Source: Panacagrimonas perspica
Lineage (GTDB): Bacteria > Pseudomonadota > Gammaproteobacteria > Nevskiales > Nevskiaceae
Length of the DNA: 64,000 bases
Direction: 5' to 3'
Assembly (NCBI RefSeq): GCF_004364935.1
Contig: NZ_SOBT01000008.1
Location: 1 to 64,000, forward strand
Shown here: positions 27,315 through 36,124 of the stretch, one piece after another
Layout: every line of letters begins with the position of its first letter
Position numbering within the stretch: position 1 is the first letter of the stretch
Notes under the pieces: model-generated
Told to the model about the DNA's origin: nothing
The model's input: the letters and a program-made list of their open reading frames with translations, nothing else
The model's database searches: none
Position numbers and translations under genes: made by a program

Positions 27315-28193
27315 TCACACGTGATGGAGCATTTTCATCGCGATGGGGAATCCCAGGATGATGAACGTCGTAGGGAAGATGAAGGCGACGAGCGGAAAGA
27401 TCAGTTTCACCGGCGCCTCCATCGCGAGGCGCTCAGCGCGCTGGAAGCGGTCTACGCGCTGCTGCTCCGCCTGCACCCGCAGCGTGCTGCCGATGCTGCC
27501 GCCGCTGCGATCCGCTTGGGCGATGGCGGCGATGACGCAGGTCACCTGCGGCATGTCGAGTCGAGCCGACATGGCGTCAAGCGCCTCGATCCTTCCGGCG
27601 CCGGCCGTGATATCCCGCGTCACACGCTCGAACTCCTGGCTCAGCAAGCCTCGCGGGCCGTTGACGGTGGCTTGAACCAGCGCGCTGGAGAGACTCAAGC
27701 CGGCTTCCAGGGCCATCGTGATGAAGTCGAGGTAGGTCGGCAGCAGGCGCGCGATGGATCGTTCGCGCCGGCGGCGACGATCCCTGAGCTTGAGATAGGG
27801 CGCGCTATACCCGAACGCGAGCGCGATCATCCCGCAAGCGATGGACGAATCGCCGACCCAGGACAGGGCGCCCGTGAAAGCGAGCGTAAACGCCAGCGCG
27901 CTCACGATGCGCAGCGCGACAAACTGCTCGGCATTCATCCGATAGTTCATGCCGGCGCGCACCAGTTGGCCCTGGACGCGCTCGAGATAGTCGATGGTGC
28001 AGAAACGGCTGAAGTAGTACGAGAAGAACGAGACGAGCGGCCACAACAGCCGGAGGCTGACGGGGAGTGGATCCATGTACACGCGGTCCTGGGCCGGGAG
28101 CACGCGACGGAAACCCAGAAGCGCGGCGAACACCAGGGCGCAGGCCAGCGCGGCCATGAGAGGGATCAGTGCTCCGATCGTCGGCGTGATCAT
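27315..28193 (-). CDS. tadC: Tad inner-membrane platform protein TadC
   Basis: 292 residues. Three or four TM helices frame a T2SSF (GspF-like) cytoplasmic domain: ARLLPTYLDFITMALEAGLS, VTRDITAGAGRIEALDAMSA, QADRSGGSIGSTLRVQAEQQ and the C-terminal APVKLIFPLVAFIFPTTFII. TadC pairs with TadB as the membrane platform that couples ATPase motion to pilin assembly. It follows tadB after 36 bases and is followed by DUF192, TadD-like and TadE-like genes. Confidence 0.92.
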   Translation of the reverse strand: MITPTIGALIPLMAALACALVFAALLGFRRVLPAQDRVYMDPLPVSLRLLWPLVSFFSYYFSRFCTIDYLERVQGQLVRAGMNYRMNAEQFVALRIVSALAFTLAFTGALSWVGDSSIACGMIALAFGYSAPYLKLRDRRRRRERSIARLLPTYLDFITMALEAGLSLSSALVQATVNGPRGLLSQEFERVTRDITAGAGRIEALDAMSARLDMPQVTCVIAAIAQADRSGGSIGSTLRVQAEQQRVDRFQRAERLAMEAPVKLIFPLVAFIFPTTFIILGFPIAMKMLHHV

Positions 28194-28229
28194 GCGGACT
28201 GTCCGCCGTGCGGGAGGTGACGTCGGACG

Positions 28230-29084
28230 CTAGACATCGATGTTCACGATTCGCTGTATGAAGTGATATCCCACTGCTTCCAGCAGCACGATGAGCGCGA
28301 TCGTCGCCCAGCCGTACCAGGCACTGAACAGGAACTGCATCGCGCGGGGTTCGAGCTGATTCAGCGCGATCACGAGGAAGACGGGGAGGCCCGTCATGAC
28401 CAGACCCTGGAGCCGCCCCTGCGCCGTCAGGCTGTGGATCTTCCCTTCCATCTGCAGTCGCTTGCGCAGGGTGTCCGAGATGCGCTCCAGCGTCTCGGCG
28501 AGATTGCCGCCGATCTCGCGAGAGATCTTCATCGCGGCTGTCAGCAGCTGGATCTCCACCTCGGGCAACCGGCGATGCAGATTGTCCATGGCCTCAGCGT
28601 GCGGAACGCCGATGCGCAGTTCGCGCAAGACCAGCGCGAGTTCCTGACCCAGAGGCGCCTGCTGGTGGGAGATCACCGTCTCCAGTGCCTGCGTGAAGCT
28701 CAAGCCGGACCGAAGATTGGTGGAAAGGGACAGCAGCATGTCCGGGAGTTGCGAAACCGCAGTGCGCAAGCGGCGCCGACGTAGCGTGGTGTAGACGAGC
28801 GGAGGCGATGCTCCCACCACCAGAGCGCTCAGCGTCGCCAGAAAGAGCCCGCCTCCGGCTATCGCGACGACGGCGAAGACGAGGATCAGCAGCATCAGAT
28901 TGGCAGTGAACAGCGCGCGTGGATCGATGAACAGGAACATCTCGGAGAGATTTCGCTCCGCGGTGTCCTGAAAAAAGGTCTGGTATCGACGCCACGTGAT
29001 GCGGCACACGTGACCTGCATGGAGCGCCATGCCGGCCGCGAGACTGGCCATCAGAACGACAAGGGTCGGCGGCGCGATCGTCAT
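28230..29084 (-). CDS. tadB: Tad inner-membrane platform protein TadB
   Basis: 284 residues from ATG 29084 (GGAGCC about 7 bases upstream). TM helices near 8-24, 68-110 and 225-275. The T2SSF domain lies between (QLPDMLLSLSTNLRSGLSFT, ELALVLRELRIGVPHAEAMD, KISREIGGNLAETLERISDT). It forms the second half of the TadB/TadC platform of Flp pilus machines. It lies 132 bases after cpaF with no gene in the gap. Confidence 0.92.
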   Translation of the reverse strand: MTIAPPTLVVLMASLAAGMALHAGHVCRITWRRYQTFFQDTAERNLSEMFLFIDPRALFTANLMLLILVFAVVAIAGGGLFLATLSALVVGASPPLVYTTLRRRRLRTAVSQLPDMLLSLSTNLRSGLSFTQALETVISHQQAPLGQELALVLRELRIGVPHAEAMDNLHRRLPEVEIQLLTAAMKISREIGGNLAETLERISDTLRKRLQMEGKIHSLTAQGRLQGLVMTGLPVFLVIALNQLEPRAMQFLFSAWYGWATIALIVLLEAVGYHFIQRIVNIDV

Positions 29085-29216
29085 CCTGGCTCCATTGAGA
29101 TGTGCTGCGGGCTGTCGTCGGTCAGGGCAGGGAAGGATCCGCCCCTGCTTCGAATCCAGTCTCGATTTGCGCTGTCGCCCCGACAAGCGTGCGGACGCGC
29201 AGCGATCGCGGGCGGT

Positions 29217-30908
29217 TCAGGCGGATGCCTGAAAGATGTTCAGATCGAGCCGCGCGCCTCGCTCGCGCAGATCCTCGTAGAACTCCGGAACCAGTCCGGT
29301 TGCGACGAAGTGGCCCCGCACACGGTGTTCGGCGTCATGCCCGCTCTGTACGAACTTGAAGATCTCGCCCAGCTGCAGCCTGCCGTTCTCCATGCCGGTG
29401 ATCTCGGCAATGTTCGTCACCTTCCTCGCGCCGCAGGAGAACCGGGTCTGCTGGACGATCAGATGGATGGCGGACGCGATCTGTTCACGGATCGCGATGA
29501 TCGGCAGATCCATGCCGGCCATCATCACCATGACTTCGAGCCGGGAAATGCAATCTCTCGGATTGTTCGCGTGCGCCGTCGTCAGCGATCCGTCGTGACC
29601 CGTGTTCATGGCTTGCAGCATGTCCAGCGCTTCGCCGCCGCGGCATTCTCCGACGACGATGCGGTCGGGCCGCATGCGCAGCGAATTGCGGACGAGGTCG
29701 CGAATCGTCACCGCGCCGCGACCTTCCTGGTTGGCCGGCCGCGCCTCGAGCGACACCAGATTGGGGTGATACAGGCGCAGCTCCGCCGCGTCCTCGATGG
29801 TGACGATGCGTTCCTGTTCCGGAATGAAGTTGGACAACACGTTGAGCAAGGTCGTCTTGCCCGAGCCGGTTCCGCCGGAGATCAGGATGTTGCGCTTGTA
29901 GCGGACCGCGAGATCGAGGAACGCGACCATCGCGTCGCTCATCGAGCCGAAGGCGACGAGGCGCTCCGACGTCAGCCGCTCTTTCATGAACTTGCGGATC
30001 GTCAGGCAAGGGCCCTTGAGGGCCAGCGGCGGAATGATCGCGTTGACCCGCGAACCGTCCTTCAGCCGGGCATCGACCATCGGCGAGCCCTCGTCGATGC
30101 GCCGGCCCAACGGCGCGACGATGCGCTCGATCGTCGACTGCACCGCCTTGTCGTCGGTGAACGCGACGTCCGATCGCTGCAAGCGCCCGCCGCACTCGAA
30201 GAAGATCTCCCGGGCGCCGTTGACCATGATCTCGCTGACGTCGTTGCGTGCGAGCAAGGGTTCGAGCGGGCCGAGGCCGACCGCTTCGGCGACGACCTGG
30301 AGTGTGAGCGCTGCGCGGTCGAGCGCGGTGGGGAAGTCCTTGGAGGCGTCGAGGATCTCGCTCACCAGGCGGGCTGTCGTCTCGCGCAACTCGGGGTCGG
30401 TCATCGCGCTGACGTTGATACGGCGCAGATCGATCTGCTCGTGCAACGTCTGGCGCAGGCGCACGCGCCAGCTGTGCATCAACGGCGTGTCTGCGGCCGA
30501 CGCTGCGCTATTGCCGGCGCGCGGCTTGGAGGGGTGGGAGGCTTCTTCGACGGAGTGAGCATCCTTCGAAGCGGTGGAGGCATTGGACGGGGCATGGCAA
30601 GCGGGTGCAGACGCCGCACGCGGGACCACGTGCAGACGGTAATCGTGGATCTGGATCTCGTCGTCAGCGAGCAAGGGCCCGTAGGTTCTGACCGGCCGGC
30701 CGTTGACGCGCGTGCCGGTGCGGCTCTGCAGGTCGTGGACGAAGATGCCCTGGTTGTTCTGGTTCAGGCGGGCGTGACGACTCTCGACGTGCCAGTCCTG
30801 CAGAACCACCGCGTTCGCTGCCGATTTTCCGATCACGCAAGTCGGTTCCGAGATGAACACGTCGGCCACGCGCGTGCCGCGCAGCGTGCTCACGGTGATC
30901 TGGAACAT
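29217..30908 (-). CDS. cpaF: Tad secretion ATPase CpaF/TadA with N-terminal FHA domain
   Basis: 563 residues from ATG 30908 (GAGGGAG upstream). Residues about 5-100 form an FHA domain ([35 protein letters not shown]). A disordered Ser/Ala/Pro linker runs to about 150. Then comes the CpaF ATPase: Walker [10 protein letters not shown] (about 345-353), [10 protein letters not shown], the Asp/Glu box [20 protein letters not shown] and the His box TAHANNPRD. CpaF powers Flp pilus extension. The FHA fusion would allow control by phosphothreonine on a partner, implying a Ser/Thr kinase input (inference). First gene of the cluster. No pilin, prepilin peptidase, RcpC/CpaB, secretin or CpaE lies in the window. 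Confidence 0.93.
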   Translation of the reverse strand: MFQITVSTLRGTRVADVFISEPTCVIGKSAANAVVLQDWHVESRHARLNQNNQGIFVHDLQSRTGTRVNGRPVRTYGPLLADDEIQIHDYRLHVVPRAASAPACHAPSNASTASKDAHSVEEASHPSKPRAGNSAASAADTPLMHSWRVRLRQTLHEQIDLRRINVSAMTDPELRETTARLVSEILDASKDFPTALDRAALTLQVVAEAVGLGPLEPLLARNDVSEIMVNGAREIFFECGGRLQRSDVAFTDDKAVQSTIERIVAPLGRRIDEGSPMVDARLKDGSRVNAIIPPLALKGPCLTIRKFMKERLTSERLVAFGSMSDAMVAFLDLAVRYKRNILISGGTGSGKTTLLNVLSNFIPEQERIVTIEDAAELRLYHPNLVSLEARPANQEGRGAVTIRDLVRNSLRMRPDRIVVGECRGGEALDMLQAMNTGHDGSLTTAHANNPRDCISRLEVMVMMAGMDLPIIAIREQIASAIHLIVQQTRFSCGARKVTNIAEITGMENGRLQLGEIFKFVQSGHDAEHRVRGHFVATGLVPEFYEDLRERGARLDLNIFQASA

Positions 30909-31122
30909 GAGGCGCGTTCTCCCTCGCAAGCGGCGCGACGGAAGCGCCGAGCCGTGCCAGGAGTCTGAGGAACGCAACCAAAGCGGCAATACTGCGTACG
31001 CGGCAGTGGTGCCGACGGCAGGCCTGGGTGTGGGCGATACTGGCGGCGGAGACGACCGGCTCGCGGGCGTCCCGATATGTTCAGAAGCGCATGCTTTCAT
31101 CACATCGACGCGGGCTCCGCCA

Positions 31123-32298
31123 ATGAGCGTCGCGCAGTCCAGTTTCGATCGCGCCGGCCTGATCGCGCTTTGCGTGGCCGCTTTCGTCAGCATGTCGGCG
31201 ATGCGCCTGTGCGACCCGCTGCTACCCGCGTTCGCGGCGGCGTTCGCGGTCACGACCGGGGAAGCGGCGCGCACGGTGTCGGCGTTCGCCGTCGCGTACG
31301 GATCGATGCAGCTCCTGTTCGGGCCGCTCGGCGACCGTTACGGCAAGTTTCGCGTGATCGCCGTCGCCGTTACGGTCTGCACAGCCGGCAACCTCATGGC
31401 CTTGTTCTCGGGCGACCTGCAGGGCCTCGTCATCGCGCGTGTGCTGTCGGGTGCCACGGCGGCAGGCGTGATTCCCTTGTCGCTGGCGTGGGTCGGTGAC
31501 TCGGTGAGCTACGAGCGGCGGCAGGAAGTCCTCGGACATCTCATGGTCGCCACCTTGCTCGGCGCCGCGTTCGGCCAATGGATGTCGGGCGTGATGGCCG
31601 ACACCGTCGGATGGCGCTGGGCATTCGGATTGATGGCGGCGATGTTCGCGCTGACCGGCACGCAGCTGCTGCGCATGTCGGCGGGGCGCACGCCGGTGGC
31701 CGGCAGTGCCCACGCAAGCGGCAACTTCTTTCGCAATGTCCAATCGGTGCTGCGGCTGCGCTGGGCGCGATGGATCCTTGGGCTGACCGCGCTGGAAGGG
31801 GCGTTCGCGTTTTCCGTGTTCGCCTTCGTGCCCGCCTATCTGCACGGCGAGTTCGGAATGTCGCTCAATAGAGCGGCCGCCGTCGCGGCGCTCTTTGCGG
31901 GTGGCGGTCTCGCATACGCATTTCAGGCACGACGGATGGTTGCGTGGCTCGGAGAGCCGGGGCTTGCGCTGGGCGGCGCAGGACTGATGGGCGCATGCCT
32001 GGTCGGGATGGCCTGCATGTCGTCGTGGGTGTTCGCGGTACCGGGCTGCCTACTCGCCGGTCTCGGATTCGCGATGTTGCACGCGACGCTTCAGACCCAC
32101 GCGACGCAGATGGCGCCTGCGATTCGGGGAACGGCTACCGCGCTGTTCGGGGCCTGCATTTTTCTCGGCCAATCGGTCGGAATCCTGGGCGCGGCCTTCG
32201 TCGTCGATCACGGCGGGTATCGCGCCGTGTTCGTGATCGCCGGGTGTGTGATCGCGATCACGGGGGGCGTGTTTGCACGCTCCCTGCGCTCCAGGTGA
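31123..32298 (+). CDS. MFS transporter (DHA-type)
   Basis: 391 residues with about 12 hydrophobic helices. The MFS loop 2-3 signature is present as FGPLGDRYGKFRVI, and the motif after helix 5 is recognisable (GAAFGQWMSGVMADTVGWRW). The size and motifs fit the drug:H+ antiporter 1 / sugar-efflux type. The start at ATG 31123 (ATGAGCGTC) is preferred because the first helix follows directly; an upstream ATG in the same frame would add 90 residues overlapping the divergent cpaF promoter. Substrate unknown. Transcribed divergently from the Tad cluster. Confidence 0.88.
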   Translation: MSVAQSSFDRAGLIALCVAAFVSMSAMRLCDPLLPAFAAAFAVTTGEAARTVSAFAVAYGSMQLLFGPLGDRYGKFRVIAVAVTVCTAGNLMALFSGDLQGLVIARVLSGATAAGVIPLSLAWVGDSVSYERRQEVLGHLMVATLLGAAFGQWMSGVMADTVGWRWAFGLMAAMFALTGTQLLRMSAGRTPVAGSAHASGNFFRNVQSVLRLRWARWILGLTALEGAFAFSVFAFVPAYLHGEFGMSLNRAAAVAALFAGGGLAYAFQARRMVAWLGEPGLALGGAGLMGACLVGMACMSSWVFAVPGCLLAGLGFAMLHATLQTHATQMAPAIRGTATALFGACIFLGQSVGILGAAFVVDHGGYRAVFVIAGCVIAITGGVFARSLRSR

Positions 32299-32377
32299 TG
32301 CGTTAGCGTGGTGACCTGCCCGGATTGACACGCCGGGACTGAAATTCGCCCGGGTTGCCCAAAATCGTCACTTTCCG

Positions 32378-32866
32378 ATGCGTACTTCCGATCCGCCTGT
32401 CATCTCTCGAGATGAAACAAGTGTTCCCTTGACTCAGGCACTTGCGACGCCTGCGCTCCCATTTTGCGACGTACGCCTGGCCACGCTCGACGTGGGCACG
32501 CTTCTGGCCATGGAAGGTTCTGACATCCCTCCCAACTGGCTAGGTCCGGCGCATTCCATGGTTCGCCTTCTGCCCCGCATTCGAACGGATTTGTTGCCGC
32601 CCCCGCAGGCCTTGCCGCAGGTGCTTGCCGAATTTTCGACCGAGCCGAATCCGGGCTATCCGATGGAGGGACGGTGGACGCGGCTGCGTATCACGCAGAC
32701 GGGCGGCGAGTACCTGTGCGAGAAGACACGCGGCCCGGACCCGATCGAAGAACGCTCCGCCACCGTCCCGACCCTGGAGAGCGCCAAGGCGTTTTTCGGC
32801 GGCGGATGGGTCGTGAAGGAATTGTTCGCCAAGCTCGATCCCCAAAGGTTTCCTCGCTGGCCTTGA
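32378..32866 (+). CDS. Hypothetical protein, 162 aa
   Basis: I do not recognise this protein. It has no signal peptide or TM segment. Visible features are a Pro-rich middle (LLPPPQALPQVL, TEPNPGYPMEG) and a C-terminal FFGGGWVVKELFAKLDPQRF. No clear ribosome site precedes ATG 32378, and an internal ATG at 32510 is an alternative. Codon usage is like the neighbours, so it is probably a real gene, but the start is uncertain. Confidence 0.5.
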   Translation: MRTSDPPVISRDETSVPLTQALATPALPFCDVRLATLDVGTLLAMEGSDIPPNWLGPAHSMVRLLPRIRTDLLPPPQALPQVLAEFSTEPNPGYPMEGRWTRLRITQTGGEYLCEKTRGPDPIEERSATVPTLESAKAFFGGGWVVKELFAKLDPQRFPRWP

Positions 32867-33192
32867 GGAACGGGGTCGATACCCTTTTCAAAGACGTTGA
32901 TCGTTGGTTGTTCGGAATCCGGATCCAGGAGTGAGGCAGCGATCCTTCCGGTCAGATGATTCTCGAGGCAGCAAGGTGCCGCAGCCTGTTCGAGGCGAAG
33001 CGAATCGAGCTTTGATGCAAACCCTCCGCGTCGATCGTTTCGACGACCAATCGTGCTGCCCCGAACTGGACGATTGATGGTCGGACACTGAGATTCGCCT
33101 GCCGTCCCTGGTCACCTCAGGCCGACTCAAAGAATTATCGGGATTGGCATTGAGGCGGTCCGTTCGCTTGGATATACTGCGCGCCCTTTCGA
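32867..33192. other. Intergenic region before the tRNA pair
   Basis: 326 bases between the hypothetical gene and tRNA-Ala. I see no gene on either strand. The right end carries the tRNA promoter listed separately; the rest shows no repeat or dyad that I can support. Confidence 0.5.
33150..33178 (+). promoter_or_regulatory. Sigma-70 promoter of tRNA-Ala/tRNA-Glu
   Basis: TTGAGG at 33150-33155 and TATACT at 33173-33178 with a 17-bp spacer. They are followed by a GC-rich discriminator (GCGCGCCC), the form of stringently controlled stable-RNA promoters. The mature tRNA begins 15 bases after the -10. Confidence 0.75.
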
Positions 33193-33268
<76 letters not shown>

Positions 33269-33335
33269 AAGTTTCAAGCAGCATCGCCGCGTCGATGCTG
33301 CGCGGCATCGTGATAGATGCCACCGCGTCCGCCTC

Positions 33336-33411
33336 GTTCCCATCGTCTAGAGGCCTAGGACACCTCCCTTTCACGGAGGTAACCGGGGTTCGAATCCCCG
33401 TGGGAACGCCA
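33336..33411 (+). tRNA. tRNA-Glu (anticodon TTC)
   Basis: 76 bases with encoded CCA. Acceptor GTTCCCA/TGGGAAC, anticodon arm CCTCC-CTTTCAC-GGAGG with anticodon TTC, T loop GTTCGAATC. It lies 67 bases after tRNA-Ala on the same strand, probably one transcript. Confidence 0.96.
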
Positions 33412-33447
33412 CCGCAAGCCATGCTTACGGGCAGCTCGGAAGCGAAA

Positions 33448-33476
33448 ACTCCCCGCCGGGGAGTGGGATCGATCCC
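33448..33476 (+). terminator. Tandem hairpins after tRNA-Glu
   Basis: ACTCCCCGCCGGGGAGT (33448-33464) is immediately followed by the palindrome GGGATCGATCCC (33465-33476) and TT. Likely the 3' end of the tRNA transcript, though there is no long T tract. Confidence 0.45.
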
Positions 33477-33570
33477 TTAACGAATCGCCGCGTTCGGCGT
33501 GTGGCAGGCAACGTCGCGCCGCTCCATGTGCGACTGCCTGAATCAGTCGCCTCCGTCCCTGCATAGCGCG

Positions 33571-34365
33571 CTAGGTCGTCGACGATCTTCGTCTGGACGC
33601 GATCCAGGGATGTTCCGAACGTTCATCCCGGAGCAGGTCCACATCGACGTTGAACACGCGTCCGATGTTCGCCGCGGTAAGGACATCGCGTGCATTCCCG
33701 ATCGTGTCGACCGTACCGTCCTTCATCAGCAGCACGCGGTCCGCGTAACGAGTGGCGAGGTTGAGGTCGTGCAGCGCCAGCGCGACACCCGCGCCCCGAG
33801 CGGCAAACCCGCGCACGGCAGTAAGCACCTCGTGCTGATGCGCGAGATCCAGGCTGGCGGTCGGCTCGTCGAGCAGAAGGAAATGCGTTCCGCGTTCGGG
33901 CGCTTCCCAGATCTGCGCAAGAACGCGTGCGAGCTGGACGCGTGCGCGCTCGCCGCCGGACAAGCTCGTGTACGGGCGCGCGGCGAATTGCTCCACGCCT
34001 GCTGCGCACATGGCGTCCTCGACGATTTGTTTTTCCTTGTCCGACGTCCCGCCGTTCCAGGGATACCGGCCGAGCCGTACCACTTCGCGGACCTCGAAGG
34101 CGAAGCGCAGAGAGTCGGCTTGAGGGAGCACCGCGCGCTGGCGCGCGAGTTCGACCGCGCTCCATTGGTCCAGGGCGCGCCCGTTGAGTTCGATCCGTCC
34201 GCTGGTCGGGGTGTTCTCGCGAGCCAGCACGCGTAGCAAGGTGCTCTTCCCGGCGCCGTTGGGGCCAAGGATGGCGAGGACTTCACCGGCGGTCAGCCGA
34301 AGATCGACCCCGCGCAGGACATTCCGGCCGTCGAGCACGCAGGAGACTCCTTCGGCGACAAGCAT
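33571..34365 (-). CDS. hmuV: Haemin ABC transporter ATP-binding protein
   Basis: 264 residues. Walker A GPNGAGKST, Q-loop near LPQADSL, signature LSGGERARVQLARVL, Walker B LLLDEPTASLD and H-loop ALALHDLNL. It is the ATPase that drives haem (or siderophore) import through HmuU. ATG 34365 overlaps the hmuU stop by one base (TGATG); a GTG one codon earlier is possible. It is the last gene of the hemP-hmuU-hmuV operon. BtuD/FecE-type ATPases are similar, and the hemP context decides for haem. Confidence 0.9.
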   Translation of the reverse strand: MLVAEGVSCVLDGRNVLRGVDLRLTAGEVLAILGPNGAGKSTLLRVLARENTPTSGRIELNGRALDQWSAVELARQRAVLPQADSLRFAFEVREVVRLGRYPWNGGTSDKEKQIVEDAMCAAGVEQFAARPYTSLSGGERARVQLARVLAQIWEAPERGTHFLLLDEPTASLDLAHQHEVLTAVRGFAARGAGVALALHDLNLATRYADRVLLMKDGTVDTIGNARDVLTAANIGRVFNVDVDLLRDERSEHPWIASRRRSSTT

Positions 34366-35414
34366 CACCAGGCCTCCGCGCGGCCGCGCAGATGGATCAG
34401 CAAGGCAAGGAAGAAGGGGCCGCCGATCAACGCGGTGAGAATTCCGATCGGTGTTTCCGCTGGCGCCAGCATGGTTCGCGAGGCGAGGTCGGCGAAGGCG
34501 AGGAGTGCCGCGCCCCCCAAGGCTGAAGCGGGAATCAACAGGCGGTGATCGGGTCCGAGCGTCAGGCGGAGCAGGTGCGGAACGATCAGGCCGACGAAAC
34601 CGATGATGCCGGTGAGGGCAACACAGGTGGCGACGGCCACGACGATCAGCAGCGTCAGGCGACGGCGCAGCGCCTCGACGTTCACTCCCAGGTGCAGGGC
34701 TTCGGATTCGCCGAGCAGGAGGGCGTTGAGCGCGCGCGCGTCGCGGGGCAGCAGTATCAGCACTGCGACGAGGAGCGGCCCCGCTACCGACAGCTCGGTC
34801 CAGCCGCTCTTCGACAGAGAGCCGAAGAGCCAGAAAATGGCTTCACGTAGCGCAGCGTCTCCTGCGAGTTGCGTCAGCAATCCGATTCCCGCGCCGGCAA
34901 TGGCATTGATCGCCAGACCCGCGAGCAACAGGGTCGAGCTGCGGCTGTAGCCAGCGGAACTGGCTAATCGCTCTGCGAGCGCAGCGGCGATCAGCCCGCC
35001 TCCGAAGGCGGCGAGCGGAGTGGTGAAGGGCAGCCAGGGGCCCGGTAGCGCGATGAACTGGCTCCCGACGATTGTCGCGACGGCGGCGAGCGCTGCGCCG
35101 CTCGCGACTCCGACGAGCCCAGGGTCCGCGAGCGGGTTGCGAAACAGCCCCTGCATGGTGGCACCCGCGCAGGCCAGTGATGCGCCGACCAGGAGCGCCA
35201 GCAGAACGCGAGGCAAGCGCAGATCGCGAATGACGGCGACCGTCGTGGCGTCAGTAGGCGATTCGGCGAGCCCGAGGGTGCCGAGGATGTCGGCGGGCGA
35301 GACCTGAATCGCACCGGTCGACAGACCGAGGGCAGCGGCGACGCAGATCAGCACTGCGAGGCCACCAAAAACGATCGAGGCACGGGACAAGGAGGCGGGG
35401 CGTGCGTCTGGCAT
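34365..35414 (-). CDS. hmuU: Haemin ABC transporter permease (FecCD family)
   Basis: 349 residues with about nine or ten TM helices. FecCD signatures: GASLACAGATMQGLFRNPLA, DPGLVGVASGAALAAV, GIIGFVGLIVPHLLRL and the C-terminal PAETPIGILTALIGGPFFLAL. It forms the inner-membrane channel for haem import with HmuV. A periplasmic binding protein (HmuT) is not encoded next to it, which is unusual for this operon type. It is separated from hemP by 84 bases containing a strong hairpin. Confidence 0.92.
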   Translation of the reverse strand: MPDARPASLSRASIVFGGLAVLICVAAALGLSTGAIQVSPADILGTLGLAESPTDATTVAVIRDLRLPRVLLALLVGASLACAGATMQGLFRNPLADPGLVGVASGAALAAVATIVGSQFIALPGPWLPFTTPLAAFGGGLIAAALAERLASSAGYSRSSTLLLAGLAINAIAGAGIGLLTQLAGDAALREAIFWLFGSLSKSGWTELSVAGPLLVAVLILLPRDARALNALLLGESEALHLGVNVEALRRRLTLLIVVAVATCVALTGIIGFVGLIVPHLLRLTLGPDHRLLIPASALGGAALLAFADLASRTMLAPAETPIGILTALIGGPFFLALLIHLRGRAEAW

Positions 35415-35458
35415 GCCGCATTGTGCCGCGAGCCGGCTCCTGGTCTCTGGGCCGGCTT

Positions 35459-35489
35459 CCGTGCGACGAGGAATATCCTCGTCGCACGG
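35459..35489 (-). promoter_or_regulatory. Strong intercistronic hairpin between hemP and hmuU
   Basis: CCGTGCGACGAGGA at 35459-35472, loop ATA, then the exact reverse complement at 35476-35489: a perfect 14-bp stem with a 3-base loop. There is no T run on the minus strand. It lies just after the hemP stop, so it may stabilise the hemP message or partly block read-through into hmuUV. Confidence 0.6.
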
Positions 35490-35498
35490 TGTCGAGGC

Positions 35499-35672
35499 TT
35501 ACTTGTTGAGGATCAGCTTGTCGTTGCGCGTCAGGCGCAGACGGTATTCCTGTCCCTGATGTTCGATGATCAGTTCGTGCGACGAGCGGAACAGATCCTC
35601 GCTGCGAAGTCGCGGCAGCTGGGGGCGGGAAGAGACAGAGGGACGAACGACGGTAAGCGTGGCGGTCTGCAT
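35499..35672 (-). CDS. hemP: Haemin uptake protein HemP
   Basis: 57 residues, the normal HemP size. The C-terminal half SEDLFRSSHELIIEHQGQEY followed by RLRLTRNDKLILNK is the family signature. HemP is a small cytoplasmic protein at the head of haem-uptake operons, reported as an activator of haem receptor expression. The start at ATG 35672 leaves the Fur-box region about 40-60 bases upstream; the frame is open further upstream, through the operator, and that part is not coding. Confidence 0.92.
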   Translation of the reverse strand: MQTATLTVVRPSVSSRPQLPRLRSEDLFRSSHELIIEHQGQEYRLRLTRNDKLILNK

Positions 35673-35710
35673 GAGAAGCTCCACAGCGGGGCGGTGAGGC
35701 GGCGACTTGG

Positions 35711-35733
35711 TGTTAATGATAATGATTCGCAAA
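35711..35733 (-). promoter_or_regulatory. Fur box upstream of hemP
   Basis: On the minus strand GAATCATTATCATTAAC matches 11 of 12 positions of the right part of the Fur consensus (ATTATCATTATC); on the plus strand it reads as GATAAT-type hexamers. It lies 39 bases or more upstream of the hemP ATG. It implies iron repression of hemP-hmuU-hmuV. Confidence 0.8.
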
Positions 35734-35906
35734 TGCGAGTCAAGCGCCCGTGGAGCCGTTCCGTGCAGGACGGTTCCGGATGCTCCGATCGCACCTCGTC
35801 GTCGTGCCCTCCCCATGACAGACGGTCGCTGGTCGGGGACCGGAGTCATGCCAGGAAGCCGAAAATCGCGAGGCCGCTGATATACTCCGCGGCCGCGTTG
35901 CCTCCT

Positions 35907-35991
35907 GCGAAAGTGGCGGAATTGGTAGACGTCCGGGATTTAGGTTCCCGTGCCGCAAGGCGTGCGAGTTCGAGTCTCGCCTTTCGCACCA
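35907..35991 (+). tRNA. tRNA-Leu (anticodon TAG)
   Basis: 85 bases with long variable arm and encoded CCA. Acceptor GCGAAAG/CTTTCGC, anticodon arm CGGGA-TTTAGGT-TCCCG giving TAG, T loop GTTCGAGTC. TATACT at 35881-35886 followed by a GC-rich discriminator is the likely -10; I see no clear -35. Confidence 0.95.
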
Positions 35992-36124
35992 GGCCTGCAT
36001 CCGCGGCGCAACGTGGACAACAACAAATCGCGAGATCTCTCGGTCTTCGGCAGCGGTGACCCCTCAAAGGTCCCCTCCGGCGATGAGAATCTTTGGTCGT
36101 CAGGCACTTACACGAAGAAAATTC

